From assembly GCA_910577235.1 (NCBI GenBank), contig CAJTMX010000004.1, positions 1 to 64,000 of the forward strand: DNA of 64,000 nucleotides. Direction: 5' to 3'. This DNA is from an uncultured Acetatifactor sp. Its GTDB lineage: Bacteria; Bacillota; Clostridia; Lachnospirales; Lachnospiraceae. Every line of letters begins with the position of its first letter. Within the stretch, counting starts at the first letter, position 1. Shown piece after piece: positions 33,873-42,309 of this stretch. The notes beneath the pieces were generated by a model. That model was not told the DNA's origin. It did not search any database and saw only the letters and a list, made by a program, of their open reading frames with translations. The position numbers and the translations under genes are program-made.

Positions 33873-35246
33873 ATGTGGAAAAAAACATTTAACAATAAGA
33901 ATATAGAGCAGGAAAACGCGGTAATTCAGGGCCAGGCGGGTGCTGAAATGCTGACGCTTTTGGAGAAATGGAAGAGGTCCAGACGCCGCCGCAGGATCTA
34001 TCGCGGCGCTCTGTGCGGCTTATTGATATGCGCCAGTTTTGCTCTGGGCGGCATAGGCTATTATAATCTGTATAATCAAGTGCCCTCGGTGCTGCGCATC
34101 AAGGCGGATATGGAGCAGACCATCGATCTGGGAGTGCCTCTCACCGGGGAGATGGTAGCGGTCAGCGGTCAGGATGAGTCCAATATCCCGGAGGGAGCTG
34201 TCAATATCGATCTGAGCCGTCAGGTTACGATGAAGATGAGCTCAGACCAGAGCTACCAGATGAATGTAAAGCTGTTTGGCTTTTTACCCTTTAAACAGGT
34301 GGGAATACAGGTCATCCGGGAGCAGGAGCTTACGCCCGTGGGAGTGCCCATCGGTATTTATGTGAAGGCGGAGGGCTTGCTGGTAGTGGGCGTGGGTGAT
34401 TTTCAAGGGCCGGATGGCTTGAGCTATTGTCCTGCGAAATATGTGGTAAAATCCGGGGACTATATCCTGGAACTGGATGGGGTACCAGTGGAGGACAAAA
34501 AGGACTTTGTTCGCCGGGTGGAGGATAGCCAGGGCAGGGAAGTGACTCTGCGGATACGGCGCGGAGACGATATTATGGAAGTAAAGGCACAGCCTGCACA
34601 AAACAGCGAACAGAAATACAAGCTGGGTATCTGGATACGAGACAATGCCCAGGGAGTGGGCACTCTGACATATATAGACGCGGAGGGCAATTTCGGCGCC
34701 TTGGGACATGGTATCAACGATGTGGACACCAGCACACTGATGAACCTGGACGACGGCACGCTGTACGAGACGGAGATCATTGCCATCAGAAAAGGACGAA
34801 ACGGGGAGCCGGGGGAGATGACAGGCATGATCGTCTACAGCTCGGACCGCATACTGGGGGATATATATTACAACGGTAAAGAAGGCATCTTCGGACACTG
34901 TAACGAAAAGGCGCTGGCCATGGGGACGGAGCAGGCTCTGCCCATCGGGCTGAAACAGGAGATCGAGAAAGGCCCGGCCAAGATCCTGTGTACCGTGGAC
35001 GGCGTTCCCAAATACTATAATGTGGAGATTACAGCGGTTCATTTGGATCATGACAATGTGAACCGGGGAATCGAACTGAGAGTGACGGACCCCGAACTGC
35101 TGGCCCTGACAGGCGGTATCATTCAAGGCATGAGCGGCGCCCCCATCATACAGAACAATCATCTCATCGGTGCGGTGACTCATGTGCTGGTACAGGACGC
35201 CAGCAGGGGGTATGGTATCTTTATCGAGAATATGCTGGAGCATTGA
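33873..35246 (+). CDS. spoIVB: SpoIVB peptidase (forespore signalling serine protease)
   Basis: Protein of about 457 residues. After a basic stretch and a TM helix (LCGLLICASFALGGIGYY) comes a PDZ domain (VVKSGDYILELDGVPVEDKKDFVRRVE) and an S55 peptidase domain: the His motif FGALGHGI and the Ser motif GMSGAPIIQNN, followed by GAVTHVLVQDASRGYGIFIENML. It triggers sigma-K-type signalling across the forespore membrane. The family's usual SGSP is SGAP here; the catalytic Ser (first of the motif) is kept. The start is uncertain: ATG 33873 has no good ribosome binding site, and ATG 33948 is an alternative. A longer frame from TTG 33807 would run through the terminator. Confidence 0.9.
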   Translation: MWKKTFNNKNIEQENAVIQGQAGAEMLTLLEKWKRSRRRRRIYRGALCGLLICASFALGGIGYYNLYNQVPSVLRIKADMEQTIDLGVPLTGEMVAVSGQDESNIPEGAVNIDLSRQVTMKMSSDQSYQMNVKLFGFLPFKQVGIQVIREQELTPVGVPIGIYVKAEGLLVVGVGDFQGPDGLSYCPAKYVVKSGDYILELDGVPVEDKKDFVRRVEDSQGREVTLRIRRGDDIMEVKAQPAQNSEQKYKLGIWIRDNAQGVGTLTYIDAEGNFGALGHGINDVDTSTLMNLDDGTLYETEIIAIRKGRNGEPGEMTGMIVYSSDRILGDIYYNGKEGIFGHCNEKALAMGTEQALPIGLKQEIEKGPAKILCTVDGVPKYYNVEITAVHLDHDNVNRGIELRVTDPELLALTGGIIQGMSGAPIIQNNHLIGAVTHVLVQDASRGYGIFIENMLEH

Positions 35247-35262
35247 GGCCGGCAGTACAGAA

Positions 35263-35295
35263 AGAATGCGTTTCCGCAAATGGGAGACGCATTCT
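35263..35295. terminator. Hairpin between convergent spoIVB and cwlD-like genes
   Basis: AGAATGCGT (35263-35271) pairs with ACGCATTCT (35287-35295), and the stem continues with TCC/GGGA. T tracts on both sides are short. Position between two converging genes supports a bidirectional terminator. Confidence 0.6.
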
Positions 35296-35328
35296 TATCC
35301 TGTAAGGCATCAAAGTATTGGCCTATGT

Positions 35329-35859
35329 TTACATTCCCACCGTCATCAAGATCCCATCCGCGATGGCCTGGGCGATGTCGTCAAACCGCTGATCAAACAG
35401 CTGATTATCCGCGTCCGTGTTGATAAATCCCACTTCCACCAGCACGGCGGGCATCTGGGTGCGGCCCAGCACGGCCAGATTGGTGCGCTCGTTGACTCCC
35501 TGGTTCAGAAACCCCACCGCCTCCAGCTGACGGTTGATATTGTCGGCCATACGGGCCGCCTCTCCGTAGCGGTTGTAGACCAGAGATTCGATTCCGCTGT
35601 ATTGGTTTGGATAAGGGCTGGAATTGCGGTGGATGGAAACAAAATAATCGGCCCCGGTCTGGTTGCCCTCCTGAGCTTTTTGAGCAGGGGACTCGTAGAT
35701 GTCCGAGGTACGGGTGTAGTATACATCCACACCCCGGCTCTCCAGAATCCGGCCCACGGCCAGAGTCAGGGCCAGAACGTCATCCTTTTCCTGTCTGCCC
35801 TGATAGGTGGCTCCGGGATTTGCCCCGCCGTGTCCCGCGTCTAATACAATAAGTGGCAT
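35329..35859 (-). CDS. N-acetylmuramoyl-L-alanine amidase, CwlD-like
   Basis: Amidase_3 protein of 176 residues. The zinc ligands are His in LDAGHGG, Glu/His in FVSIHRNSS and the catalytic Glu in AVLVEVGFINTDAD. Such enzymes cleave the bond between muramic acid and L-alanine; CwlD starts muramic-delta-lactam formation in spore cortex. The protein begins directly at MPLIVLDAGHGG, so it has no signal peptide or membrane anchor, unlike typical CwlD. It could act after lysis, be exported some other way, or be a mother-cell protein. Context next to spoIVB suggests sporulation. It is transcribed convergently to spoIVB. Confidence 0.82.
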   Translation of the reverse strand: MPLIVLDAGHGGANPGATYQGRQEKDDVLALTLAVGRILESRGVDVYYTRTSDIYESPAQKAQEGNQTGADYFVSIHRNSSPYPNQYSGIESLVYNRYGEAARMADNINRQLEAVGFLNQGVNERTNLAVLGRTQMPAVLVEVGFINTDADNQLFDQRFDDIAQAIADGILMTVGM

Positions 35860-36043
35860 GTTCTTCCCTCTTAGACAAAATTAATGCTTATTATGTTATA
35901 TGCGGCGCGGGGACTTGGGTTGACAGAAACTGCCTGCAAAGTGAATTTACATACATTTTACCTAAACAGGATATCGGATTTTACATACCCCGGCTATGAT
36001 AAAAGTATAAACTTTGTGGAAACATAGGGGAGAGGTGATATGT

Positions 36044-37816
36044 ATGGATTTTTTTGACTTGTTATCGATGATCGGAGGTCTGGCGCTGTTTCTGTACGGT
36101 ATGAACCTGATGGGCGACGGCCTGGCCAAAGCTTCCGGCGGCAGGATGGAGAGCATATTGGAAAAAATGACCGGCAATCCGCTGAAAGCCGTGCTGCTGG
36201 GAGCCGGGGTGACGGCTGTGATCCAGTCTTCGTCTGCCACCACGGTGATGGTGGTGGGCTTTGTCAACTCGGGCATTATGCGGTTAGAGCAGGCCGTGGG
36301 CGTCATCATGGGTGCCAATGTGGGTACCACAGTTACTTCCTGGATCTTAAGTCTGACGGGTATTGACAGTTCCTCCTTTTTTGTGAAACTGCTAAAGCCT
36401 TCTTCTTTTTCCCCAGTTCTGGCTATCATTGGCGTAGCTCTGCTGCTTTTTTCCAAAAAGAAGGAAAAACGACAGCCTCTGGCATCCATACTGATCGGTT
36501 TTGCGGTGTTGATGTTCGGCATGGACACCATGAGCGCCGCTGTGAAACCTCTGGCGCAGGAACCGGCATTTACGGGCATTCTGACGGCTTTTTCCAATCC
36601 GGTGCTGGGTATGCTGGCGGGGGTGGTGCTGACGGCGGTGATACAGTCCTCCTCTGCTTCCGTGGGTATTCTGCAAGCACTGTGCCAAAGCGGCGCGGTG
36701 GGATACAATACCGCCGTTCCCATCATTCTGGGACAGAATATCGGAACCTGTGTGACTGCCATGCTTTCCGGCGTGGGAGCCAGCAAAAACGCCAGGAGAG
36801 CGGCTCTGGTGCATCTGTATTTCAATATCATCGGCACGGTAGCCTTTATGGCGGCCTTCTATCTATTGGATGCCGTATTCAGCTTTCCGTTTATGGAGAG
36901 ACCGGCGGATGCCATGGGCATCGCGGTGGTTCACACCCTTTTCAACATATCGGCGACTTTGCTGCTGCTGCCTTTTTCCAAAGGCCTGGTGAAACTGGCC
37001 TGTCTGACCACCGGCGGCAGGACGGAGGAGGAGCCCCGGCAGGAGACGGACGAGATGCTGTTGCATTTGGACCTCCGCTTTTTGAATACGCCCGCCTACG
37101 CCATTGAGCAGAGCCGCAATGCGGCGGCGGATATGGCGGGGCTGGCGGAGCGGTCCATCGGCCTGGCCATGGAGCTGGTGACGGAGTATGCCCCGGAGAA
37201 AGCCCGGCAGGTGGCGGAGCTGGAGGCCCGGATCGATCAATATGAAGACCAGCTGGGCAGTTATCTGGTCAAGATCGGTTCCCGGGACCTGTCTGAGCGA
37301 GACAACCACAGCCTGTCGGTGATGCTGCACTGTATCGGCGATTTTGAGCGGATCTCCGACCATGCCCGCAATGTTCAGGAGGCAGCGCGGGAGATGAGGG
37401 ATAAGGGCGTCACATTCTCCGAAAAGGCACTGCAGGAGCTGAAGGTGCTGCGCAGCGCCATAGGAGATATCCTGCAGATCACCATGCGGAGTTTCATGGA
37501 GGATGATCTGGAGCTGGCCCGCCGGGTGGAACCGCTGGAGGAGGTCATTGACGCCTTGATCCTGGAGATCCGGCAGCGCCATATACGGCGTCTCAGAAAA
37601 GGAAATTGTACCATAGAGCTGGGATTTATCCTGTCCGATATCACCACCGATCTGGAGCGCGTCTCCGATCATTGTTCCAATATTGCCGTCTGTCTGCTGG
37701 AGATCAGCGAAGACGAATATGATACCCACGCCTATCTGGAGGATATGAGGCGGGAGGACAATGAGGACTTCCGCGCGGCAGTGATGGCTTACGGACAGCG
37801 GTATACGCTGCCCTGA
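36044..37816 (+). CDS. Na/Pi cotransporter with C-terminal PhoU domain
   Basis: Protein of 590 residues. Two related Na/Pi-cotransporter repeats are present, each with a QSS signature (TAVIQSSSATTVMVVGF near residue 53, TAVIQSSSASVGIL near 200), about nine TM segments in all, then a cytoplasmic PhoU-like helical domain (about 355-560, LHCIGDFERISDHARN and SDITTDLERVSDHCSN). It imports phosphate or another anion with Na+. ATG 36044 follows AGAGGTGATA. A PhoB/PhoR-like system follows, suggesting phosphate control. Confidence 0.9.
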   Translation: MDFFDLLSMIGGLALFLYGMNLMGDGLAKASGGRMESILEKMTGNPLKAVLLGAGVTAVIQSSSATTVMVVGFVNSGIMRLEQAVGVIMGANVGTTVTSWILSLTGIDSSSFFVKLLKPSSFSPVLAIIGVALLLFSKKKEKRQPLASILIGFAVLMFGMDTMSAAVKPLAQEPAFTGILTAFSNPVLGMLAGVVLTAVIQSSSASVGILQALCQSGAVGYNTAVPIILGQNIGTCVTAMLSGVGASKNARRAALVHLYFNIIGTVAFMAAFYLLDAVFSFPFMERPADAMGIAVVHTLFNISATLLLLPFSKGLVKLACLTTGGRTEEEPRQETDEMLLHLDLRFLNTPAYAIEQSRNAAADMAGLAERSIGLAMELVTEYAPEKARQVAELEARIDQYEDQLGSYLVKIGSRDLSERDNHSLSVMLHCIGDFERISDHARNVQEAAREMRDKGVTFSEKALQELKVLRSAIGDILQITMRSFMEDDLELARRVEPLEEVIDALILEIRQRHIRRLRKGNCTIELGFILSDITTDLERVSDHCSNIAVCLLEISEDEYDTHAYLEDMRREDNEDFRAAVMAYGQRYTLP

Positions 37817-38068
37817 GGAGATGGGACCGGCCCTGTCCCGCCGTGGAATGAAATGGAATGTTATGGACGGGACAGACAATAATAGGGATTGCAACATGGC
37901 TGTTTATGTATTATGCTGGAGAAAACATGTAGCCGGATATTATAGACAAGTGATACATGCAGGCAGAAAACAAGTAGTCGTAAAATGTTTCGATGAAATA
38001 CATGAACGGATATATATATGGCACAGGATATATGCGTGGGCATGTCGCAGCCGAGAGGGGGGAAACAG

Positions 38069-38752
38069 ATGGCGCTGATCTATGTGGTGGAGGATGACAG
38101 GAGCATACAGGAGATCGAGACTTTCGCGCTGACCGGGGCGGGATTCCAGGTGAGAGGATTTGATCGTGCAGCCGATTTTCTGTGTGCGCTGGATCAGGAG
38201 AAACCGGATTTGGTGTTGCTGGATATCATGTTGCCGGACCGGGATGGGCTGGCTGTAGTACAGAAGCTTAGAAGCAGCAGGGATACCATGTTGCTGCCTG
38301 TCATAATGGTCACTGCCAAAACGGCGGAGATCGACAAGGTGAAAGGTTTGGACATGGGGGCGGACGACTATCTGACCAAGCCTTTCGGGGTCATGGAGCT
38401 GATCTCCAGGGTTAAAGCCATACTGCGCCGCAGCCAGGGGGGACGGGGCGAGGGCAGACTGACTCTGGGAGAGATCATGATGGATCAGGAGAGACATGCG
38501 GTAACGGTTGGCAAACAGGCATGTGAACTTACCTATAAGGAGTATGAACTTTTAAAGCTGTTGATGAAAAACGCGGGGATCGTTCTGACCCGCGACGTGA
38601 TACTGGAGCAGGTGTGGGGCAGCAGTTTTGAGGGGGAATCCAGAACGCTGGACATGCATATAAAGACGCTGCGGCAAAAGCTGGGAGACCAGGGCGGCAT
38701 GATCCGCACTGTGAGGAATGTGGGATATGTGATTGAAAACAGGATGGGGTGA
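38069..38752 (+). CDS. OmpR/PhoB-family response regulator
   Basis: Regulator of 227 residues. The receiver domain (1-120) has the acidic pair in VVEDDRS, phosphoacceptor Asp in LLDIML and Lys in LTKPF. A winged-helix DNA-binding domain follows (about 130-225, LTYKEYELLKLLMKN; RNVGYVIE). ATG 38069 follows GAGGGGGG. The kinase gene starts 4 nt after its stop. Downstream of a Na/Pi cotransporter, so a role in phosphate response is plausible but unproven. Confidence 0.92.
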   Translation: MALIYVVEDDRSIQEIETFALTGAGFQVRGFDRAADFLCALDQEKPDLVLLDIMLPDRDGLAVVQKLRSSRDTMLLPVIMVTAKTAEIDKVKGLDMGADDYLTKPFGVMELISRVKAILRRSQGGRGEGRLTLGEIMMDQERHAVTVGKQACELTYKEYELLKLLMKNAGIVLTRDVILEQVWGSSFEGESRTLDMHIKTLRQKLGDQGGMIRTVRNVGYVIENRMG

Positions 38753-38756
38753 GGCC

Positions 38757-40079
38757 ATGAAGAAAAAGATCAATGCGGGGATCAACCTGGTGGCTTTGCT
38801 GGCCATCGCAGCTACCATGGTACTGATCACGGCTGTATTTTACGGTGTGTTCAAGAGACAGATCATGGACGATCTGCGAATCTATGCGCTCCTGTTGCGG
38901 GAGGAAAGCCCCCGGGAACTGGAGCTGACGGGCAGAAACATGCGGGAAGAGAAGGTGCGCATCACGATCATGGACCCCCGGGGGCAGGTACTGTATGACA
39001 ACTGGGCGGACAGCGCCGATATGGAAAATCATGGCATGAGGCCGGAGGTGTTTCAGGCCATAAATGAGGGAGAGGGACAGGCCATCCGGCGCTCCCAGAC
39101 GCTGGACAAGAGTACTTTTTACTATGCGGTCAGGCTGGCGGACGGGCGCATAGCGCGGGTGGCGACGGAGGCGGAGAGCGTCTACAGCATATTGGGGGGC
39201 GCGCTCCCGGGCCTGGTGTGGGTTGGCGCTGTGCTGCTGCTCCTGTCCCTGTTGCTGGCTCATTATCTTACCGGGCGGCTGATGGAGCCCATCGGAAAGC
39301 TGACCCGGCATCTGGACGACGGGGCGGAGATCGGGTATTATCAGGAGCTGGAACCGTTCATCCACACCATTCGCGAGCAGCATGCGCATATCGTGGAAAG
39401 CGCCAGACTGCGGCAGGAATTTACCGCCAATGTGACCCATGAGTTAAAAACGCCGCTCACCTCCATATCCGGCTACGCGGAGCTGATTGAGACAGGGATG
39501 GCCTCCGGGGAAGACGTGGTTCGTTTTGCAGGGGGAATCCATCAGAATGCCCGGCGGCTGCTTAACCTGATCAATGATATAATCCGCCTGTCGGAACTGG
39601 ACGATCCGGGGGAAGAATTTGTGGAGGAGAGAGTCAATCTCCATGAATTGGCGGCTGTCTGCGTGGAAATGCTGGATGTCAACGCGGCAAAGCATGGGGT
39701 GGGACTGCAATATATGGGAAGCGACAGTTATGTACGGGGAAACCGCAATATGTTGGAAGAACTATTGTACAATCTGTGCGACAACGCCATACGCTATAAC
39801 GTGGAAGGGGGATCGGTGCAGGTGGAGGTGGTCCGTGAAGGGGACCGGGTGATACTCACAGTAAAGGATACGGGCATCGGCATACCCAAAGAACATCAGG
39901 ACAGGATATTTGAGCGTTTTTACCGGGTGGACAAGAGCCGTTCCAAGTCAACAGGAGGAACGGGCCTGGGTCTGGCCATCGTAAAACATATCGTTGCCAG
40001 ACACCAGGCCCGTCTTGATCTGGATAGCAGCCCCGGCGAGGGCACTGCGATCCAGGTGTATTTTAAGGCGGAAACATAG
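38757..40079 (+). CDS. Sensor histidine kinase, PhoR/ResE type
   Basis: Kinase of 440 residues. TM1 lies at about 11-33 and TM2 at about 150-172 with a roughly 115-residue extracellular sensor between. The phosphoacceptor region is FTANVTHELKTPLTSISGYAE, and the HATPase domain has an N box (LLYNLCDNAIRYN), G1 (VKDTGIGIPKEHQDRIFERFYR) and G2 (GGTGLGLAIVKHIV). ATG 38757 follows GGGTGAGG. It partners the regulator just upstream. It ends 14 nt from a convergent gene, leaving no room for a terminator between them. Confidence 0.92.
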   Translation: MKKKINAGINLVALLAIAATMVLITAVFYGVFKRQIMDDLRIYALLLREESPRELELTGRNMREEKVRITIMDPRGQVLYDNWADSADMENHGMRPEVFQAINEGEGQAIRRSQTLDKSTFYYAVRLADGRIARVATEAESVYSILGGALPGLVWVGAVLLLLSLLLAHYLTGRLMEPIGKLTRHLDDGAEIGYYQELEPFIHTIREQHAHIVESARLRQEFTANVTHELKTPLTSISGYAELIETGMASGEDVVRFAGGIHQNARRLLNLINDIIRLSELDDPGEEFVEERVNLHELAAVCVEMLDVNAAKHGVGLQYMGSDSYVRGNRNMLEELLYNLCDNAIRYNVEGGSVQVEVVREGDRVILTVKDTGIGIPKEHQDRIFERFYRVDKSRSKSTGGTGLGLAIVKHIVARHQARLDLDSSPGEGTAIQVYFKAET

Positions 40080-40093
40080 ATTCTACAGGAAAC

Positions 40094-41416
40094 TTACGGC
40101 TGTTCTTTCTCGGCGTCGGTTTCCTGTTCTTTTTCTTCCCCGGGATTTTCAGGGTCTTCCTGGGCGGTCTCCTCGGGCAGGGTCATGACCACCTTGCAGA
40201 TACGGTTCTGGTCTATGCCCTGGACCTTCAGCTTTATGCCGCAGTCCAGTTCCACTTCCTCGCCGTCCTCCGGCAGGCGGTCCAGATACTCAATAATAAT
40301 GCCGCCTATGGAGTCGTAGTCCTCGGAGTCCAGCTCCGTTCCCAGCACATCGTTGATGTCGTCCAGTTTCATACTGCCCTCCACCAGATAGGTGCGTTGG
40401 TCCATGGCCTGAATATATTCCGCCTCGTCAGCATCGTATTCGTCCCGGATCTCTCCCACGATCTCCTCCAGCAGATCCTCCAGAGTGATCATACCCACGG
40501 TGGCGCCGTATTCGTTCAGCACAAAAGCCACGTTCATCGTGATCTCACGCATTTCCAGCAGCAGATCCGCGCTCTTTTTATACTCGTAGGTATAATGCGC
40601 CTCCCGCAGGATGTTTCGCACGGAAAACCCCTCCTGATCGGCGCTCAGAATGAAATCCTTTATGTTGATCAGTCCGATGATATTGTCCTTGTCATCCTGA
40701 TAGACGGGCAGACGGGTGTACATGGACTCCCGGAAGACCTGCAGCACATCGTGATAGGAGGCCTCCACATTGACCGTAACCATATTGATCCGGGGGATCA
40801 TGATATCCTTTGCCACCGCGTCGGAAAAATCGAACACATTGTAGATCATCTCTTTTTCCTCGGACTCGATGACGCCGTCCTCATGGCTCACGTCCACATA
40901 GGTTTTCAGCTCCGTCTCCGTCATGGCGTTGGCCTTTTTGTTGGGGTCGATATGTAGCAGCCGCAGAATGCCGTTTGACATTTTATCTACCACAAAGATC
41001 ACCGGGGTCAGAATATGCATCAGCCCAAAGATGATCCCGCTGTATGCCAGCGCGATCCGCTCGTTTTTCAGATTGGCCCAGGTCTTGGGCACGATCTCTC
41101 CGAACAGCAGTACCACGATGGTCAAAATACCGGTGGCGATGCCCACAACCAGATGGATGCGCAGGGCCAGGGTAGTGGCCAGAGAGGAGGCTGAGATGTT
41201 CACGATATTGTTGCCGATCAGGATCGTGCTGATCATCTTGCCGTAGTTGTCCAGAATCTGATTGACTCTGGCGGCCCGTCTGTTGCCCTCCTCCTCCAGC
41301 GCCCGCATCCGCACCCGGTTCACGGTGGAGAGCGCAGTCTCCGCCGAAGAGAAGAAGGCAGAGAGAAGTATTAATATTAACAGGATCACAAGTTGTATGA
41401 CAGCTGAACTGTCCAA
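40094..41416 (-). CDS. CNNM/CorC (HlyC) family ion-transport protein with CBS domains
   Basis: Protein of 440 residues: an N-terminal CNNM membrane domain with about four TM helices (SAFFSSAETALSTVNRVRMRA), a CBS pair (about 205-330, IMIPRINMVTVN; YEYKKSADLLLEMR) and a C-terminal CorC/HlyC domain (about 345-420). Family members mediate Mg2+/Co2+ efflux or Na+-coupled Mg2+ transport. The C-terminus is a Glu/Pro-rich tail. The start is TTG 41416 with AAGGAG upstream and a consensus promoter beyond it. Confidence 0.9.
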   Translation of the reverse strand: MDSSAVIQLVILLILILLSAFFSSAETALSTVNRVRMRALEEEGNRRAARVNQILDNYGKMISTILIGNNIVNISASSLATTLALRIHLVVGIATGILTIVVLLFGEIVPKTWANLKNERIALAYSGIIFGLMHILTPVIFVVDKMSNGILRLLHIDPNKKANAMTETELKTYVDVSHEDGVIESEEKEMIYNVFDFSDAVAKDIMIPRINMVTVNVEASYHDVLQVFRESMYTRLPVYQDDKDNIIGLINIKDFILSADQEGFSVRNILREAHYTYEYKKSADLLLEMREITMNVAFVLNEYGATVGMITLEDLLEEIVGEIRDEYDADEAEYIQAMDQRTYLVEGSMKLDDINDVLGTELDSEDYDSIGGIIIEYLDRLPEDGEEVELDCGIKLKVQGIDQNRICKVVMTLPEETAQEDPENPGEEKEQETDAEKEQP

Positions 41417-41449
41417 AATAAACCACTCCTTTTTGTCATTTTACTAGGA

Positions 41450-41478
41450 ATAATATAATATAATTAATCGAATGTCAA
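41450..41478 (-). promoter_or_regulatory. Consensus promoter of the CNNM/CorC gene
   Basis: On the minus strand TTGACA (41473-41478) is 17 nt from TATTAT (41450-41455): a perfect -35 box and near-perfect -10. It overlaps an AT-rich stretch that also holds a plus-strand promoter candidate (TTGTCA 41433-41438, TATAAT 41454-41459, spacer 15), so the divergent genes may interfere. Confidence 0.75.
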
Positions 41479-41518
41479 TATATGATGGGACGAGAACGGG
41501 TTATAAAGGAGGGATTTT

Positions 41519-41905
41519 ATGACAAAAGGGGAGAGACAAGGAAAAACAGAGGAATTTCCGGCACTTTTTTTACTGAAGAGTCTGCTGTTTTCTTACATAT
41601 TGACCGGCGGTCTGCTGTTGCTGTTGGCGCTGCTGCTCTACAAGGCGGGGCTGTCGCAGAAAGTGGTGTCCGTCTGTATCATTCTGATCTATGTGATCGC
41701 CACATTTTTTGCCGGATTTATCACCGGAAAGAAACTGCAAAACAGAAAGTTCCTCTGGGGGGCATTGATGGGTGTGGTGTATTTTGTGGTGTTGGTGGTC
41801 ATCTCCCTGATCGTGAACCGTCAGCCGGGGGTTCTCTCCGGTTCTTTTGCCACCACGCTGATCCTCTGCGGCGGCGGGGGGATGCTGGGAGGTATGCTCA
41901 GCTGA
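41519..41905 (+). CDS. TIGR04086/YrzE-family four-TM membrane protein
   Basis: Protein of 128 residues with a charged N-terminus and four TM helices (about 18-40, 47-65, 78-100 and 108-126). The pattern matches the TIGR04086 family of Firmicutes membrane proteins (FAGFITGKKLQNRKFLWGAL; LCGGGGMLGGM). Function unknown. ATG 41519 follows GGAGGG. In Clostridia this gene is commonly close to the SCIFF locus, as here. Confidence 0.8.
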   Translation: MTKGERQGKTEEFPALFLLKSLLFSYILTGGLLLLLALLLYKAGLSQKVVSVCIILIYVIATFFAGFITGKKLQNRKFLWGALMGVVYFVVLVVISLIVNRQPGVLSGSFATTLILCGGGGMLGGMLS

Positions 41906-41937
41906 AGGCCGCGGCATGGAAAAATTGAAAAAAAGAA

Positions 41938-41965
41938 TTTACAATTTTCGGATATATGTTATAAT
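41938..41965 (+). promoter_or_regulatory. Promoter of the SCIFF peptide gene
   Basis: TTTACA (41938-41943) and TATAAT (41960-41965) with a 16-nt spacer. It lies about 95 nt before the SCIFF start codon, in the gap after the TIGR04086 gene. Confidence 0.6.
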
Positions 41966-42061
41966 GAGTTAAATGCCCTGCGTCCGAACTGTCCATGGGG
42001 ACAGAAAAGCGGCGTAGAATACATACGAAAGCAGGGGCAGAACGATTAGGAGGCAATGGCT

Positions 42062-42205
42062 ATGAAACACATTAAAACATTAACAACCAGGAATTTAAAG
42101 GAGTCCATGAAGAAGGGCGGATGCGGCGAGTGTCAGACTTCCTGCCAGTCCGCGTGCAAGACTTCCTGTACCGTGGGCAATCAGAGCTGTGAGAAGGTCA
42201 AATAA
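42062..42205 (+). CDS. scfA: SCIFF peptide (six cysteines in forty-five residues), ranthipeptide precursor
   Basis: Precursor of 47 residues: a leader beginning MKHIKTLTTRNLKESMKKGG, then a core with Cys at 21, 24, 28, 32, 36 and 43 (CGECQTSCQSACKTSC followed by TVGNQSCEKVK). This is the almost invariant SCIFF peptide of Clostridia. In the family the maturase links Cys sulfur to a neighbouring residue outside the alpha carbon, giving a ranthipeptide; studied cases implicate it in population-density signalling. Perfect AGGAGG lies 8 nt before ATG 42062; ATG 42056 is too close to that site. Confidence 0.96.
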   Translation: MKHIKTLTTRNLKESMKKGGCGECQTSCQSACKTSCTVGNQSCEKVK

Positions 42206-42309
42206 GTCCAGTCGGCATCAAGGTCACTTCGCTGACATATGCGGGCAGCCTCGGAGTGCAATGGCATTTCGGGGCTACTTAGTTTGAAAATCTGAAAGGA
42301 TAAAGAAAA

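Noticed and set aside
35182..35844. Plus-strand frame of 220 codons opposite the amidase gene
   Set aside because: The minus strand encodes a complete Amidase_3 protein with all zinc ligands; the opposite frame has no domain or RBS.
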